From the NCBI RefSeq assembly GCF_041360795.1, contig NZ_JBFUPW010000004.1, positions 434,001-498,000 of the forward strand: a stretch of DNA of 64,000 bases. Reading direction: 5' to 3'. The position numbers and the translations under genes are program-made. Origin of the DNA: Arthrobacter_E sp041360795. Lineage in GTDB: Bacteria > Actinomycetota > Actinomycetes > Actinomycetales > Micrococcaceae. This document shows, in pieces, positions 1-7,122 of the stretch (the first letter of the stretch is position 1; each line of letters begins with the position of its first letter). The notes under the pieces were generated by a model. The model saw only the letters and a list, made by a program, of their open reading frames with translations, had not been told where the DNA came from and ran no database searches.

Positions 1-906
1 GCCGCGCGAGCTGAGCGCCCGCCCGACCCACGGCCCGATGGTCGCGCCGATGCCGAACATGGCGATCACCGAGGCGAGGGCGACTGCGGGGTCCATCGGA
101 GCCTTCTGGGCGATGGCGAGGTACACGAAGACCCCTCCGATGGCGCCCCCGACCTGCAAGAGGAAGCTGAACAACGGCGACGCCGCTCCGGTGGCCCACA
201 GGTCCTGCAGGAACACGCGGACGGTCATCCGCTCCCCCAGAACGCCGAAATCCTCAAGATCCTGATCGGTCGCCGGCGGCGTCACCACGGTGCGGGAGCT
301 CACCAGGCGCAACAGGGTTCCGAGCGCCGAGAGGATCAGATTGCCCGCGATCAGCACGGTGATGGACACCCCGGCCAGGATGTTGCCCAGAGGCATCGCG
401 ATGACGATCCCGACGAAGGCCAGCACCGAGTAGACCGAGGCGTTGAAGGTCAGGGCCTGCTTCACATCGACCTGAGCGAGCTGCTGCCCGTAGAACTCCT
501 CGACCACATCGGTCACGGCCGGGAAAACGGCGGCGAGCAGGAGGTACACGATCATCACGGGCATGGTCCAGCCCGGCGCGATCAGCAGCATCACCAGTGC
601 GACACCACTGAGTAGCGCTTCGGCGAGGTCGGAGGCCACCAGGACGCGGGCCGGGCTGAAACGGGCGGTCAGCCTGGCGATGAGCGGCGAGGCGAAGGAC
701 ACCAGTTCACCGAAGGTGGTCAGGACCGAGACCCACAGAAGCGGCAGGACGCCGAGAGCCACGAGGCCGTCGGACCCGCCCTCGACGAGACGCGTTCCGA
801 GAATCGAGACGACGAGGCCCGCCGTCATCCACCGGCGCGCGCTCAGGAGACGCGCCGTGGACACAGCCGGGCCACTGGAAGCCTGGACGGAGGGAGCGGA
901 GGTCAC
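1..906 (-). CDS. MFS-type membrane transporter, C-terminus cut by window edge
   Basis: The minus-strand frame reads from a GTG at 906 to the window edge (302 codons, no stop seen). An in-frame TAG lies four codons upstream, so the GTG is the first usable start. The translation is strongly hydrophobic with several helices and ends in a segment rich in Gly, Ala and Ile that reads ...VIAMFGIGATIGPWVGRAL. The overall pattern (N-terminal basic ARLLSARRW, then alternating helices with short charged loops) is that of a major facilitator transporter. The substrate cannot be told. It is the last gene of its strand before the DUF418 protein, with a gap of about 80 bases. Confidence 0.6.
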   Translation of the reverse strand, partial: MTSAPSVQASSGPAVSTARLLSARRWMTAGLVVSILGTRLVEGGSDGLVALGVLPLLWVSVLTTFGELVSFASPLIARLTARFSPARVLVASDLAEALLSGVALVMLLIAPGWTMPVMIVYLLLAAVFPAVTDVVEEFYGQQLAQVDVKQALTFNASVYSVLAFVGIVIAMPLGNILAGVSITVLIAGNLILSALGTLLRLVSSRTVVTPPATDQDLEDFGVLGERMTVRVFLQDLWATGAASPLFSFLLQVGGAIGGVFVYLAIAQKAPMDPAVALASVIAMFGIGATIGPWVGRALSSRG

Positions 907-984
907 AGGGTCAAGCTACGGCCCGAAGCGCGCAGGGCAAAGTCACATCGGCCACCGGGCCTGGCCGCAATGCACGGTCCGGCG

Positions 985-2058
985 TCAGCGGACGGGCTCA
1001 GCGGGCGCGTTCCCCGGGGCGCCTGTGCGGCTCACGGTCGGGCGGAGCGGCTTGGGCCGCAGCGTCACCCGGCCCATCAGCCACTCCACCGGCCCGGTGC
1101 CGACCCAGCGGTCCCAGCACCAGGACAGCACCAACGGCAGGACGACCACCATCGCCCAGCCCAGCGGGTCGAAGTGCGACGGCAGCACCCGCTCGTGCGT
1201 CGCGACCCACCAGGCGATCAGGCCGACGTGCAGCAGATACAGGCTCAGGGCGTGCCGGCCCCAGACCTTGAGGGGCGCGAAGACGCGGTCGCTCACCGTC
1301 CGCAGCGCGCCGGACGACGTCGCCAGCAGCACGACGGCGACGGTCACCGCGAGCACCAGGCCGGCGTCGTGCAGGGTGTCGACGTAGCTGCCGGAGAGGC
1401 GGAGCTCGCGCCCCGTGAGCTTTTCGGCGAGAGGCCGCGCCGCATAGGCGAGAGGCGCTGCTGCGGCCATGGCCCACAGCAGCGGTCCGCGGCGCAGACC
1501 GTGCCGGATGAGGAGCCCTCCAAACAGGAAGAACGGCAGGAGGTTCGTCAGCCGGTACGAACCCCCGAGCGCGACCATGTCCGCGAAGAAGCGCGTCACG
1601 GGATCCGCGGTGTAGATCCAGGTCTGGGTCCGGGCGAAGGCGTTGAGCGGGTCGCTCGCCAGCACCACGACGAGCGCCACCGCGGCCACCCACGCGGTCC
1701 GGAGACGGAGCACTGGCACGCCGATGATCAGGAGCAGGCCGAGGTAGGCGAGCACCACCATGACCCAGGTGCCCCAGGTCGCCATCCACAGGCCCAGCAC
1801 GATCAGGATCACCCCACGGAGCACCTGCTGCAGGTAAGTGCGGCCCGCGCGGGACGAGGCGTTCCAGGTCAGCTGCGCGGACATCCCCATGACGAGGGCG
1901 AACAGGGGCGAGGCGAGATCATTGATGTTGCCGACCGCGAACTCCACCGCCCGGGGAGCATTCGGATGGAATCTCGCCGCATGGGCGATGAGCATGGCGA
2001 TGATCGCGACACCGCGCAGCACATCGGGCACGGGCAGGCGCTGAGACAGTGATTTCAT
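985..2058 (-). CDS. DUF418-family integral membrane protein
   Basis: This 357-residue protein starts MKSLSQRLPVPDVLRGVAIIAML, the N-terminal DxLRGxAI signature of the DUF418/acyltransferase-like membrane family. It ends with the typical DUF418 tail: WGRHALSLYLLH, a last helix, then GTGPVEWLMGRVT. About ten hydrophobic helices can be read. Family members are predicted membrane acyltransferases or transporters, and no biochemical role is firmly known. The ATG at 2058 has weak ribosome-binding signal. The gene is followed by the MFS gene on the same strand, and upstream lies the decayed parB island, so this is probably the last chromosomal gene before the accessory segment. Confidence 0.75.
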   Translation of the reverse strand: MKSLSQRLPVPDVLRGVAIIAMLIAHAARFHPNAPRAVEFAVGNINDLASPLFALVMGMSAQLTWNASSRAGRTYLQQVLRGVILIVLGLWMATWGTWVMVVLAYLGLLLIIGVPVLRLRTAWVAAVALVVVLASDPLNAFARTQTWIYTADPVTRFFADMVALGGSYRLTNLLPFFLFGGLLIRHGLRRGPLLWAMAAAAPLAYAARPLAEKLTGRELRLSGSYVDTLHDAGLVLAVTVAVVLLATSSGALRTVSDRVFAPLKVWGRHALSLYLLHVGLIAWWVATHERVLPSHFDPLGWAMVVVLPLVLSWCWDRWVGTGPVEWLMGRVTLRPKPLRPTVSRTGAPGNAPAEPVR

Positions 2059-2149
2059 GTGTTCCCCCTGACATGGTCCCCTTCATCCTAAGGGCGCTGT
2101 CGAGAGGACGGGCAGCCCTCGCCACTCCGCAAAATCCCAACAAAATGAG

Positions 2150-3073
2150 ACGTCGGCGGCCTTGTTGTCGGCGATCAGTTACTTCCGCTCGGCCTTCTGT
2201 TCCTCGGTCATCGGGCCGGAGTTCGCGCCGTCGGAGCGGTGACGTGCTTTGAAGGCCTTGCCCCCAATCCTTGATTCCCAGATCCACTCGGGCGTCCTCA
2301 TCGACGCGCGACAGCCGCATATGCACAGAGTCGGCGACATCTTCCCCGGGATGGATTCCCTCAGCGTCCTCCAGGGCGCTCAGGTGCAACACGTCGCTGG
2401 CGCCGGGGGGTAGCTCCCGATGCTGTCGCCCACGGTCAGCCACGTTCCACGTAAGGCGCGTCGGCCTCGGCCCTCTTCTCGCTCAGTGCTCGTTCGTTGC
2501 GGAGCTGGGCGAGCCGTTGCTGGCACTGCTCAGGTCGGCGTTCGATGATTTCCTCGAGCTGAGAGATGGCGTACTCGTCGTCCTCGAACTCGGCCAGGGC
2601 CAGCGCCTGATTGAGGGTGCGGCCAGCATCCAGCGCGGCGGTGCCCTTCGCGTTCTTCCTGGCCGCGAGAGCCTTCTTCACGGTTGCCGCATCAGCGGCA
2701 CCGGTGCGCTCGGCGATCTTTGCGGCACTGACCCCGAGAAGGGCCAACTGCTCGTAGCCGCGGGCACGGTCGGCATCGGTGAAGTCCTTTCGAGCGTCGT
2801 TCTCGCTGATCTGCTCGATCAGGCGCTCGGCGTCCTCCGGAGTCTCGGTGACGATGGCATACATCTCCGGTGGCCGACTTCAACGGCGGCGAGGGGCCGG
2901 CGATGACCCATCACCACGCGCAGACCGCCGTCGGTCTTGTGGACGACGGGCCGCTGGATCACTCCATTGGCGCGAATGTTCTCCACGAACGCGGCGTCAA
3001 GGGCGGCCTCACGGATGTTCAGATCCACCAGGAGGGTGGAGGGGTCTACCGTGATCAGCGTCTGAGTGGACAT
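2150..3073 (-). pseudogene. parB-like partition/nuclease-domain gene, broken by two frameshifts and a stop
   Basis: The frame starts at ATG 3073 behind a strong AGAAGGAG site and encodes MSTQTLITVDPSTLLVDLNI..., then the ParB N-terminal hallmark VVMGHRRPLAA. Near 2868 the frame is lost. Restoring one G in CACCGGAG joins GHR to EMYAIVTETPEDAERLIEQI, which continues as the ParB HTH-like region (LGVSAAKIAERTG) to a stop at 2436. The next frame continues with LSALEDAEG...PGEDVAD. A third frame gives GPMTEEQKAERK, then an in-frame TAA at about 2179, then LIADNKA. All three pieces follow the order of plasmid-type ParB-like proteins of actinobacteria. I read this as a degenerate gene of plasmid or integrative-element origin. 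A sequencing error could explain one shift but not all the lesions. Confidence 0.75.
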
Positions 3074-3997
3074 GGTGGTGCTCCTTCTGTGGTTGGTGAG
3101 GGGGAAGCGTGTGGTGACCAGTGGCGGCGCCTCTCCCCCGTTGTTTTTTGGCGGCTGGCGAAGCTTGCGGAGCTGTGGCCGACGGAGCCCTGTCCACCGG
3201 AGGCGGTGGCACGGAAATTCTGCGAGGAAATAAGCGAAGCGCCGAGCAGAATTTCCGGGACGCCGGCCCGATCTTGCGAGCGCTGGACGAGGACGCGCGG
3301 ACACGTAAAATCCGTAGGACAGCAGCCAAAAAACGAAGGCGGCTGGATGACGGGGCGAGCTCTGCGAGCCACGGCTGCCGGCCTGACAGCCCGAGCGCAG
3401 CGAGGTCCTTCTCCCTGATGCAGCGAAGCGGAGCCAGGGGCCTTTCCCGGCGGGCCGGGCTCCTGGTCGGAGCCGGGGCGTCGAAGCAGCCGGCGAGATC
3501 GCCTGCAGAAATTGGCTACACGTCTGAGGATCAAGTGGCAATACATGCTGGCTTGCCCGCCTGTAAGCCGATCAGGATTCGTCCGGGGTTTTCAACCAAC
3601 CGAAGGCCACCGGCCCGATAGGTCGGGGCACTGTGGTGAGGTTGACCATAAGTCGTAAACGCAACCTATGGACGGCGACTGTACCCGGTTGGAAGGTCGC
3701 GCTCGAGCTGGGTGCGAGCTGAGTGACGGCTAGGTCGCATGTCCTTAGACCCTGGTCGCTAGGGATAAATATCGACGCGGAAGCCTGAAATCCCGGGTGG
3801 ACAGTTGTGACAATTAGTCGCTCGCATCCATCGCGAAGAATATCAAAGCTTCGGTGGAGTATCAGGCGCACCTGCCAGCCCTCTAGAAGTAACGACGCCC
3901 GGGACCCCCACCTACTTAGGTCAAGCGATCTTAACGCGAATGAGGCCAGGCCCTATTCGGACATGACCTCGTTCTCGAGCGCAATGGCAAGCGGACG
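3074..3997. other. Gene-poor spacer upstream of parB-like copy A
   Basis: No convincing gene was found in these 924 bases. The segment nearest parB (3074-3345) is its leader, with the ribosome-binding site at about 3081-3088. 3346-3570 is one copy of a direct repeat found again at 5474-5693. 3571-3997 is AT-richer sequence behind the small membrane-protein gene that ends at 3998. Open frames here (for example 3572-3871 minus) have no recognisable domain or start signal. Confidence 0.6.
3346..3570. repeat. Direct repeat, copy A (parB-leader repeat)
   Basis: About 225 bp that reappear at 5474-5693 in the same orientation. The two ends are nearly identical by eye (GGGGCGAGCTCTGCGAGCC at the left, TGGCAATACATGCTGGCTTG near the right). 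About 30 bases in the middle have diverged, and a few small indels are present. In this copy the repeat lies about 270 bp upstream of the parB-like start. The two copies flank the secreted-protein/membrane-protein pair. Confidence 0.85.
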
Positions 3998-4207
3998 TTA
4001 GGAACGTCTAGCGAGAGCGCGCTTCTTCAAGTAAGCGCAAAACTCAGCGATAATCAAAATTTCCCAAATGACTACACCAACATACAGAACCCATCCCCAG
4101 CCGGGCAGGCTAGGGTTTATAATGAGTGCGATTACCAGTAGTGCAATCCCAATTTGCTGCATGATCAGCTGCCTTGCGCCCAACGCCGAGCTGCGAAAAC
4201 TTTTCAT
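3998..4207 (-). CDS. Small two-helix membrane protein, possible immunity protein
   Basis: A 69-residue protein with two hydrophobic segments (about residues 15-31 and 36-57), separated by a short NPSLPGWGW turn, and a basic tail KKRALARRS. The start at 4207 has a good GGGAG site six bases upstream. It begins 23 bases after the stop of the secreted protein at 4231-4905, so the two are almost certainly co-transcribed. Tiny basic membrane proteins immediately downstream of a secreted, cysteine-bearing, Gly-rich peptide are typical of bacteriocin immunity proteins. That role is inferred from size, topology and position only. Base composition is AT-richer than neighbouring chromosome. Confidence 0.65.
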   Translation of the reverse strand: MKSFRSSALGARQLIMQQIGIALLVIALIINPSLPGWGWVLYVGVVIWEILIIAEFCAYLKKRALARRS

Positions 4208-4230
4208 AATTTACTCCCGCCTTGTATTAT

Positions 4231-4905
4231 CTACGGGCAGCTGATGACGATCCCCGCCGAGGAAAGCAGAACGCCGATTCCATACTTCGCCCAACCAACA
4301 ATTCCACCGGCCGGCAAGGACAGTACCGTCACCACGCCGCTCGCTGCCGAGACAAAGCAACCCACCGTGATTGGCTTTCCTCGAGGGATCAAGTCGGGAT
4401 TGTAATGCGCAACATGATTCCCGGAGATGTACGTGTCCAGCCAGCCGTGGCAGGCAAGGATAGGTTTGCCGAACCAACCCATCGTAACTCCGTTGTAACC
4501 GGTGCAGAAATATTCATACTGCCCCGTGCTTACGATCGAGTCCTTGCCCACGGCACCCTTAGCCTTCGAATGCCCAGGACCACTCGCTCCCGGCACGTTC
4601 GGCTTAGTCGTGTTTGGTTTTGCGAATGCGAAGTCTCCCCGCGCGGTAAGGCGCTCACGAAGTGCCGTCTGGACCTTCTCTGCTTGTGCAGTCTCAAGAA
4701 GCCCGGCCAGCGTCGCAGCGTCGCCCTTGAACGCGCGGTCTATGGCCTTATCAATCTTGGATGACGTCGAGCGCGAGTCTTCTGTGGAACTCATCGCGGA
4801 AGAATTCGATGTTTTGTCGTTCAGTGACGTTGCAGCTTGCGCAGGAGAAGCAACCGAGCCTAGCAGCAACAGTGCAGCAAGAGTGGATAGCGCCTTTTTA
4901 TACAT
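4231..4905 (-). CDS. Secreted four-cysteine protein, candidate bacteriocin precursor
   Basis: A 224-residue protein with a clear Sec signal peptide (MYKKALSTLAALLLLGSVASPAQA, cleavage likely after AQA at about residue 24). It is followed by a Ser/Thr-rich linker, a charged helical stretch (about 50-90) and a C-terminal region of about 95 residues. That region holds four cysteines (FCTGY, LACHGW, VGCFV, ISCP), enough for two disulphides, and ends in a hydrophobic Gly/Ala/Val-rich segment that terminates ...GIVISCP. The layout suggests a secreted, possibly membrane-active peptide or toxin. No family could be named. It lies between two copies of a 220-bp repeat and just upstream of a tiny membrane protein, consistent with a bacteriocin/immunity cassette. 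Other explanations (a secreted hypothetical of mobile DNA) remain open. Confidence 0.7.
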   Translation of the reverse strand: MYKKALSTLAALLLLGSVASPAQAATSLNDKTSNSSAMSSTEDSRSTSSKIDKAIDRAFKGDAATLAGLLETAQAEKVQTALRERLTARGDFAFAKPNTTKPNVPGASGPGHSKAKGAVGKDSIVSTGQYEYFCTGYNGVTMGWFGKPILACHGWLDTYISGNHVAHYNPDLIPRGKPITVGCFVSAASGVVTVLSLPAGGIVGWAKYGIGVLLSSAGIVISCP

Positions 4906-5129
4906 TGTCCGTCCCCTCGGATTGTCTGTACTTGTTCGCTCTCGGCGAGAGCTGAAGTAAGGCTATGACAGAAATCTCGGCCTGTCTATGACAACCGTAA
5001 TACGAAGTCGACCCTGCCGTACACCCCTGCGACAGCTTCATGGAGGAAGGAAAACTGTAACCGGTGCTAGGAGTGGTCCGGTTCAAGGCTGCTGGTGGCG
5101 GGCCGGCGGTGGGCGAGTCTGAGCTTGCC

Positions 5130-5472
5130 TTTCTTTTCACGGGACCAAAGTGCCTCGGCGGCTTTCGGGTCCTTCTTCGCGGCCAGGGCGCGCTTCACGG
5201 TCTCGGCGTCACCGGCACCGGCCCGCTTGGCGATCTGCGCCGGGGTGACACCCCGCAGAGCCATTTGCTCGAACGCGGTCCCGCGTTCGGCGTCGGTCAG
5301 GCCCTCGCGGAGGTCGTTCTCGCTGACCTGCTGGGCCAACCGGTCCGCCTCTTCCACAGTGTCCGCCAGGAGCTCCGGAATCTCCGACAGCTTGGCCTCA
5401 CCGGCGGCGAGGGTGCGACGGTGACCCATCACCACGCGCAGACCTTCCTCGGACTGGTGGACGATGGCGCCC
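5130..5472 (-). pseudogene. Second parB-like fragment (copy B), truncated at both ends
   Basis: The minus-strand frame encodes IVHQSEEGLRVVMGHRR, then SENDLREGLTDAERG, LRGVTPAQIAKRAG and VKRALAAKKDPKAAEAL. This is the same ParB-core series as copy A but clearly diverged (GVTPAQIAKRAG against GVSAAKIAERTG). The first 40 or so residues of the family are missing: the frame runs directly into the 220-bp repeat at 5473/5474. The C-terminal part is also lost, replaced by KKGKLRLAHRRPATSS and a stop at 5067. It is a relic of a second, non-identical parB-like gene rather than a recent copy of the first. Confidence 0.7.
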
Positions 5473-5825
5473 GGACGACGGGGCGAGCTCTGCGAGCCAC
5501 GGCGGCCGGCCTGACAGCCCGAGCGCCAGCGAGGTCCTTTTCCACGAAGCCGCGCCAGCGGGTTCATGGGGCCTTTCCCGGCGGGCCGGGCTCCCGGTCG
5601 GAGCCGAAGCGGCCGGCGAGATCGCCTGCAGAAGTCGGCTACACGTCTGAGGATCCAGTGGCAATACATGCTGGCTTGCCCGCCTGTAAGCCGGTCCTGC
5701 ACCGGACACCTCGAACCACATCTGGATCTCACTCGCCAACCGCGGGATCCTGCGCACATCGAAGTCCCGTATGACCCGCCCGAAAAAATGCCCGGTGAAG
5801 GTAACCCAAACGCTACACTCGGGAC
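5473..5825. other. Spacer with repeat copy B between parB fragment and recombinase
   Basis: 5474-5693 is the second copy of the direct repeat described at 3346-3570. 5694-5825 carries no recognisable gene. Just before the recombinase coding region there is no ATG, GTG or TTG in its frame, and an in-frame TAA sits at 5802-5804. Confidence 0.6.
5474..5693. repeat. Direct repeat, copy B (parB-leader repeat)
   Basis: About 220 bp matching 3346-3570 in the same orientation and with the same edges, 2.1 kb away. Here the repeat is fused directly to the parB fragment (no 270-bp leader). This points to a deletion or recombination event between leader and coding region. Differences from copy A are concentrated in about 30 bases in the middle plus a six-base gap. 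Confidence 0.85.
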
Positions 5826-6398
5826 ATACTCATCGGCTACGCCCGCGTCTCAACCAGCGCCCAGGACCTCACCGCCCAGCACAACGCCCTGACGGCCGCC
5901 GGCGTCGACCCAGGTTCGATCTACACCGACCACGGCTACACCGGGACCAAACGGGACCGACCTGGGCTAGGAAAAGCGCTAGCCGCGTGCCGTTACGGTG
6001 ACACGCTCGTGGTGACGAAGCTCGATCGTCTTGCCCGATCCCTACCGGACGCCAGAGACATCGCAGGCGAGCTCACCCACAAGGGAGTTGCCCTGAACAT
6101 CGGAGGCAGTGTCTACAACCCCCACGATCCCGTGGGAAAGCTCCTCTTCAATGTCCTGGGCATGGTCGCAGAATTCGAAGCCGACCTCATCCGGGCCCGC
6201 ACCCGGGAGGGCATGGCCGTGGCGAAAGCCAAAGGGCGACTGCGCGGTAAACAACCCAAGCTCTCGAAGTCCCAGGAAGCACACCTCGTCACCCTCCACC
6301 GCGCAGGCGAGCACACCACAACCGAGATCGCGGAACTCTTCGGCGTCGCCCGCTCCACCGTCTAACGGGCCATCCAGCGCGCCGGAACGGCCCAATAA
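5826..6398 (+). pseudogene. Serine recombinase (resolvase/invertase family), start codon lost and premature stop
   Basis: The frame reads (ATA)LIGYARVSTSAQDLTAQ..., with the catalytic serine in YARVS, then YTDHGYTGTKRDRPGL, LVVTKLDRLARS, GKLLFNVLGMVAEFEADLI and a C-terminal HTH (TTEIAELFGVARSTV). This is a complete small serine recombinase of about 190 residues. Two lesions are visible. The position expected to be ATG is ATA (5826-5828), with no alternative start until a GTG at 6009, which would delete the catalytic serine. The usual Tyr/Arg after ARSTV is TAA (6363-6365), beyond which the frame continues RAIQRAGTAQ to a second TAA at 6396-6398. The protein probably once served the mobile element that brought in the parB region. 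Confidence 0.75.
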
Positions 6399-6406
6399 CC
6401 AGGGCA

Positions 6407-6435
6407 GACAGAATTTCCCGGGAGGCGATTCTGTC
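6407..6435. terminator. Hairpin or recombinase-site-like inverted repeat
   Basis: GACAGAAT (6407-6414) and ATTCTGTC (6428-6435) form a perfect 8-bp inverted repeat around a 13-base GC-rich loop. It lies immediately after the recombinase reading frame. It may be a transcription terminator or a remnant of a recombination site, since resolvases bind paired inverted half-sites. No T-tract follows. Confidence 0.4.
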
Positions 6436-6456
6436 GCCTCCGGAGGTGTCGCACGT

Positions 6457-7122
6457 TTAAGTCTCGCACTGGCCGGCGCGTCGAGGCCAGGCGCCGGCGC
6501 CGCGTAGTGTGACTGTTATGGCGGCCAGGGCGAAGAGACCTGCAGTACCCCCGGTGACACTAGCCGATGAGAACGGGCCAGCGATCCAGAGTGCAATGCC
6601 GAGGATCATCCCCAGGGAGCGATTCAAGACGAGCACGATCGTCGGCGCGCGCGATGATAGCCAAGGCGCCAGAGCCAAGACCCACCCTGAAGGGTAGGGG
6701 ACATACCACAGCGAGACACCCACGAGCAGCCCCAGCACGATTAGGCCAAGAAGACGAATGAGCAACGCCCGAACGGGTACTAATGCCCTACGGCCGGCAA
6801 GGATGGCTAGGATCACCGACGGGTATACGAAGCCGAGGAAGACAAAGCTCGCCGGAGAGTCGAAGCCCAGGAAGGCGTAGATAACCGCGACTGCCAGACC
6901 AATAAGTTTGGCCGGCCATCGAGACTTCGTGACGATCAAGGCTAAGGCCAGTACGACAAAAGGCGTCAGCGCGCTGGCGACCTGAAGGGGCGCAACGCTC
7001 TCGGTCCAGTGCAAGCCAGCCAAGGCGAGCACTTCTCCGAATGCCATCGCCGTGGAGGCCCCCATTCCCGCTTGGAGCGGAGATATCAGGGGGACCTCCA
7101 CGGCTGAACCACGTGACTTCAT
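6457..7122 (-). CDS. Multi-helix membrane protein of unknown function
   Basis: A 221-residue hydrophobic protein with about seven transmembrane segments, short loops and a C-terminal WPRRAG. No family could be recognised. Its ATG (7122-7120) overlaps the stop of the 7119-9476 gene in an ATGA, so the two genes are translationally coupled and probably act together, for instance as an exported wall-associated protein and a membrane partner. The pair sits between the decayed island and the HesB-like gene and has lower GC than the chromosome further right. Confidence 0.6.
   Translation of the reverse strand: MKSRGSAVEVPLISPLQAGMGASTAMAFGEVLALAGLHWTESVAPLQVASALTPFVVLALALIVTKSRWPAKLIGLAVAVIYAFLGFDSPASFVFLGFVYPSVILAILAGRRALVPVRALLIRLLGLIVLGLLVGVSLWYVPYPSGWVLALAPWLSSRAPTIVLVLNRSLGMILGIALWIAGPFSSASVTGGTAGLFALAAITVTLRGAGAWPRRAGQCET

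Noticed and set aside
3572..3871. 99-codon minus-strand frame downstream of the immunity-like gene
   Set aside because: No ribosome site, no domain and mixed composition; probably chance in the AT-richer island.
6009..6365. Recombinase starting at the internal GTG
   Set aside because: This start would remove the catalytic serine and half of the catalytic domain. The upstream sequence is clearly coding, so the gene is better read from 5826 as damaged.
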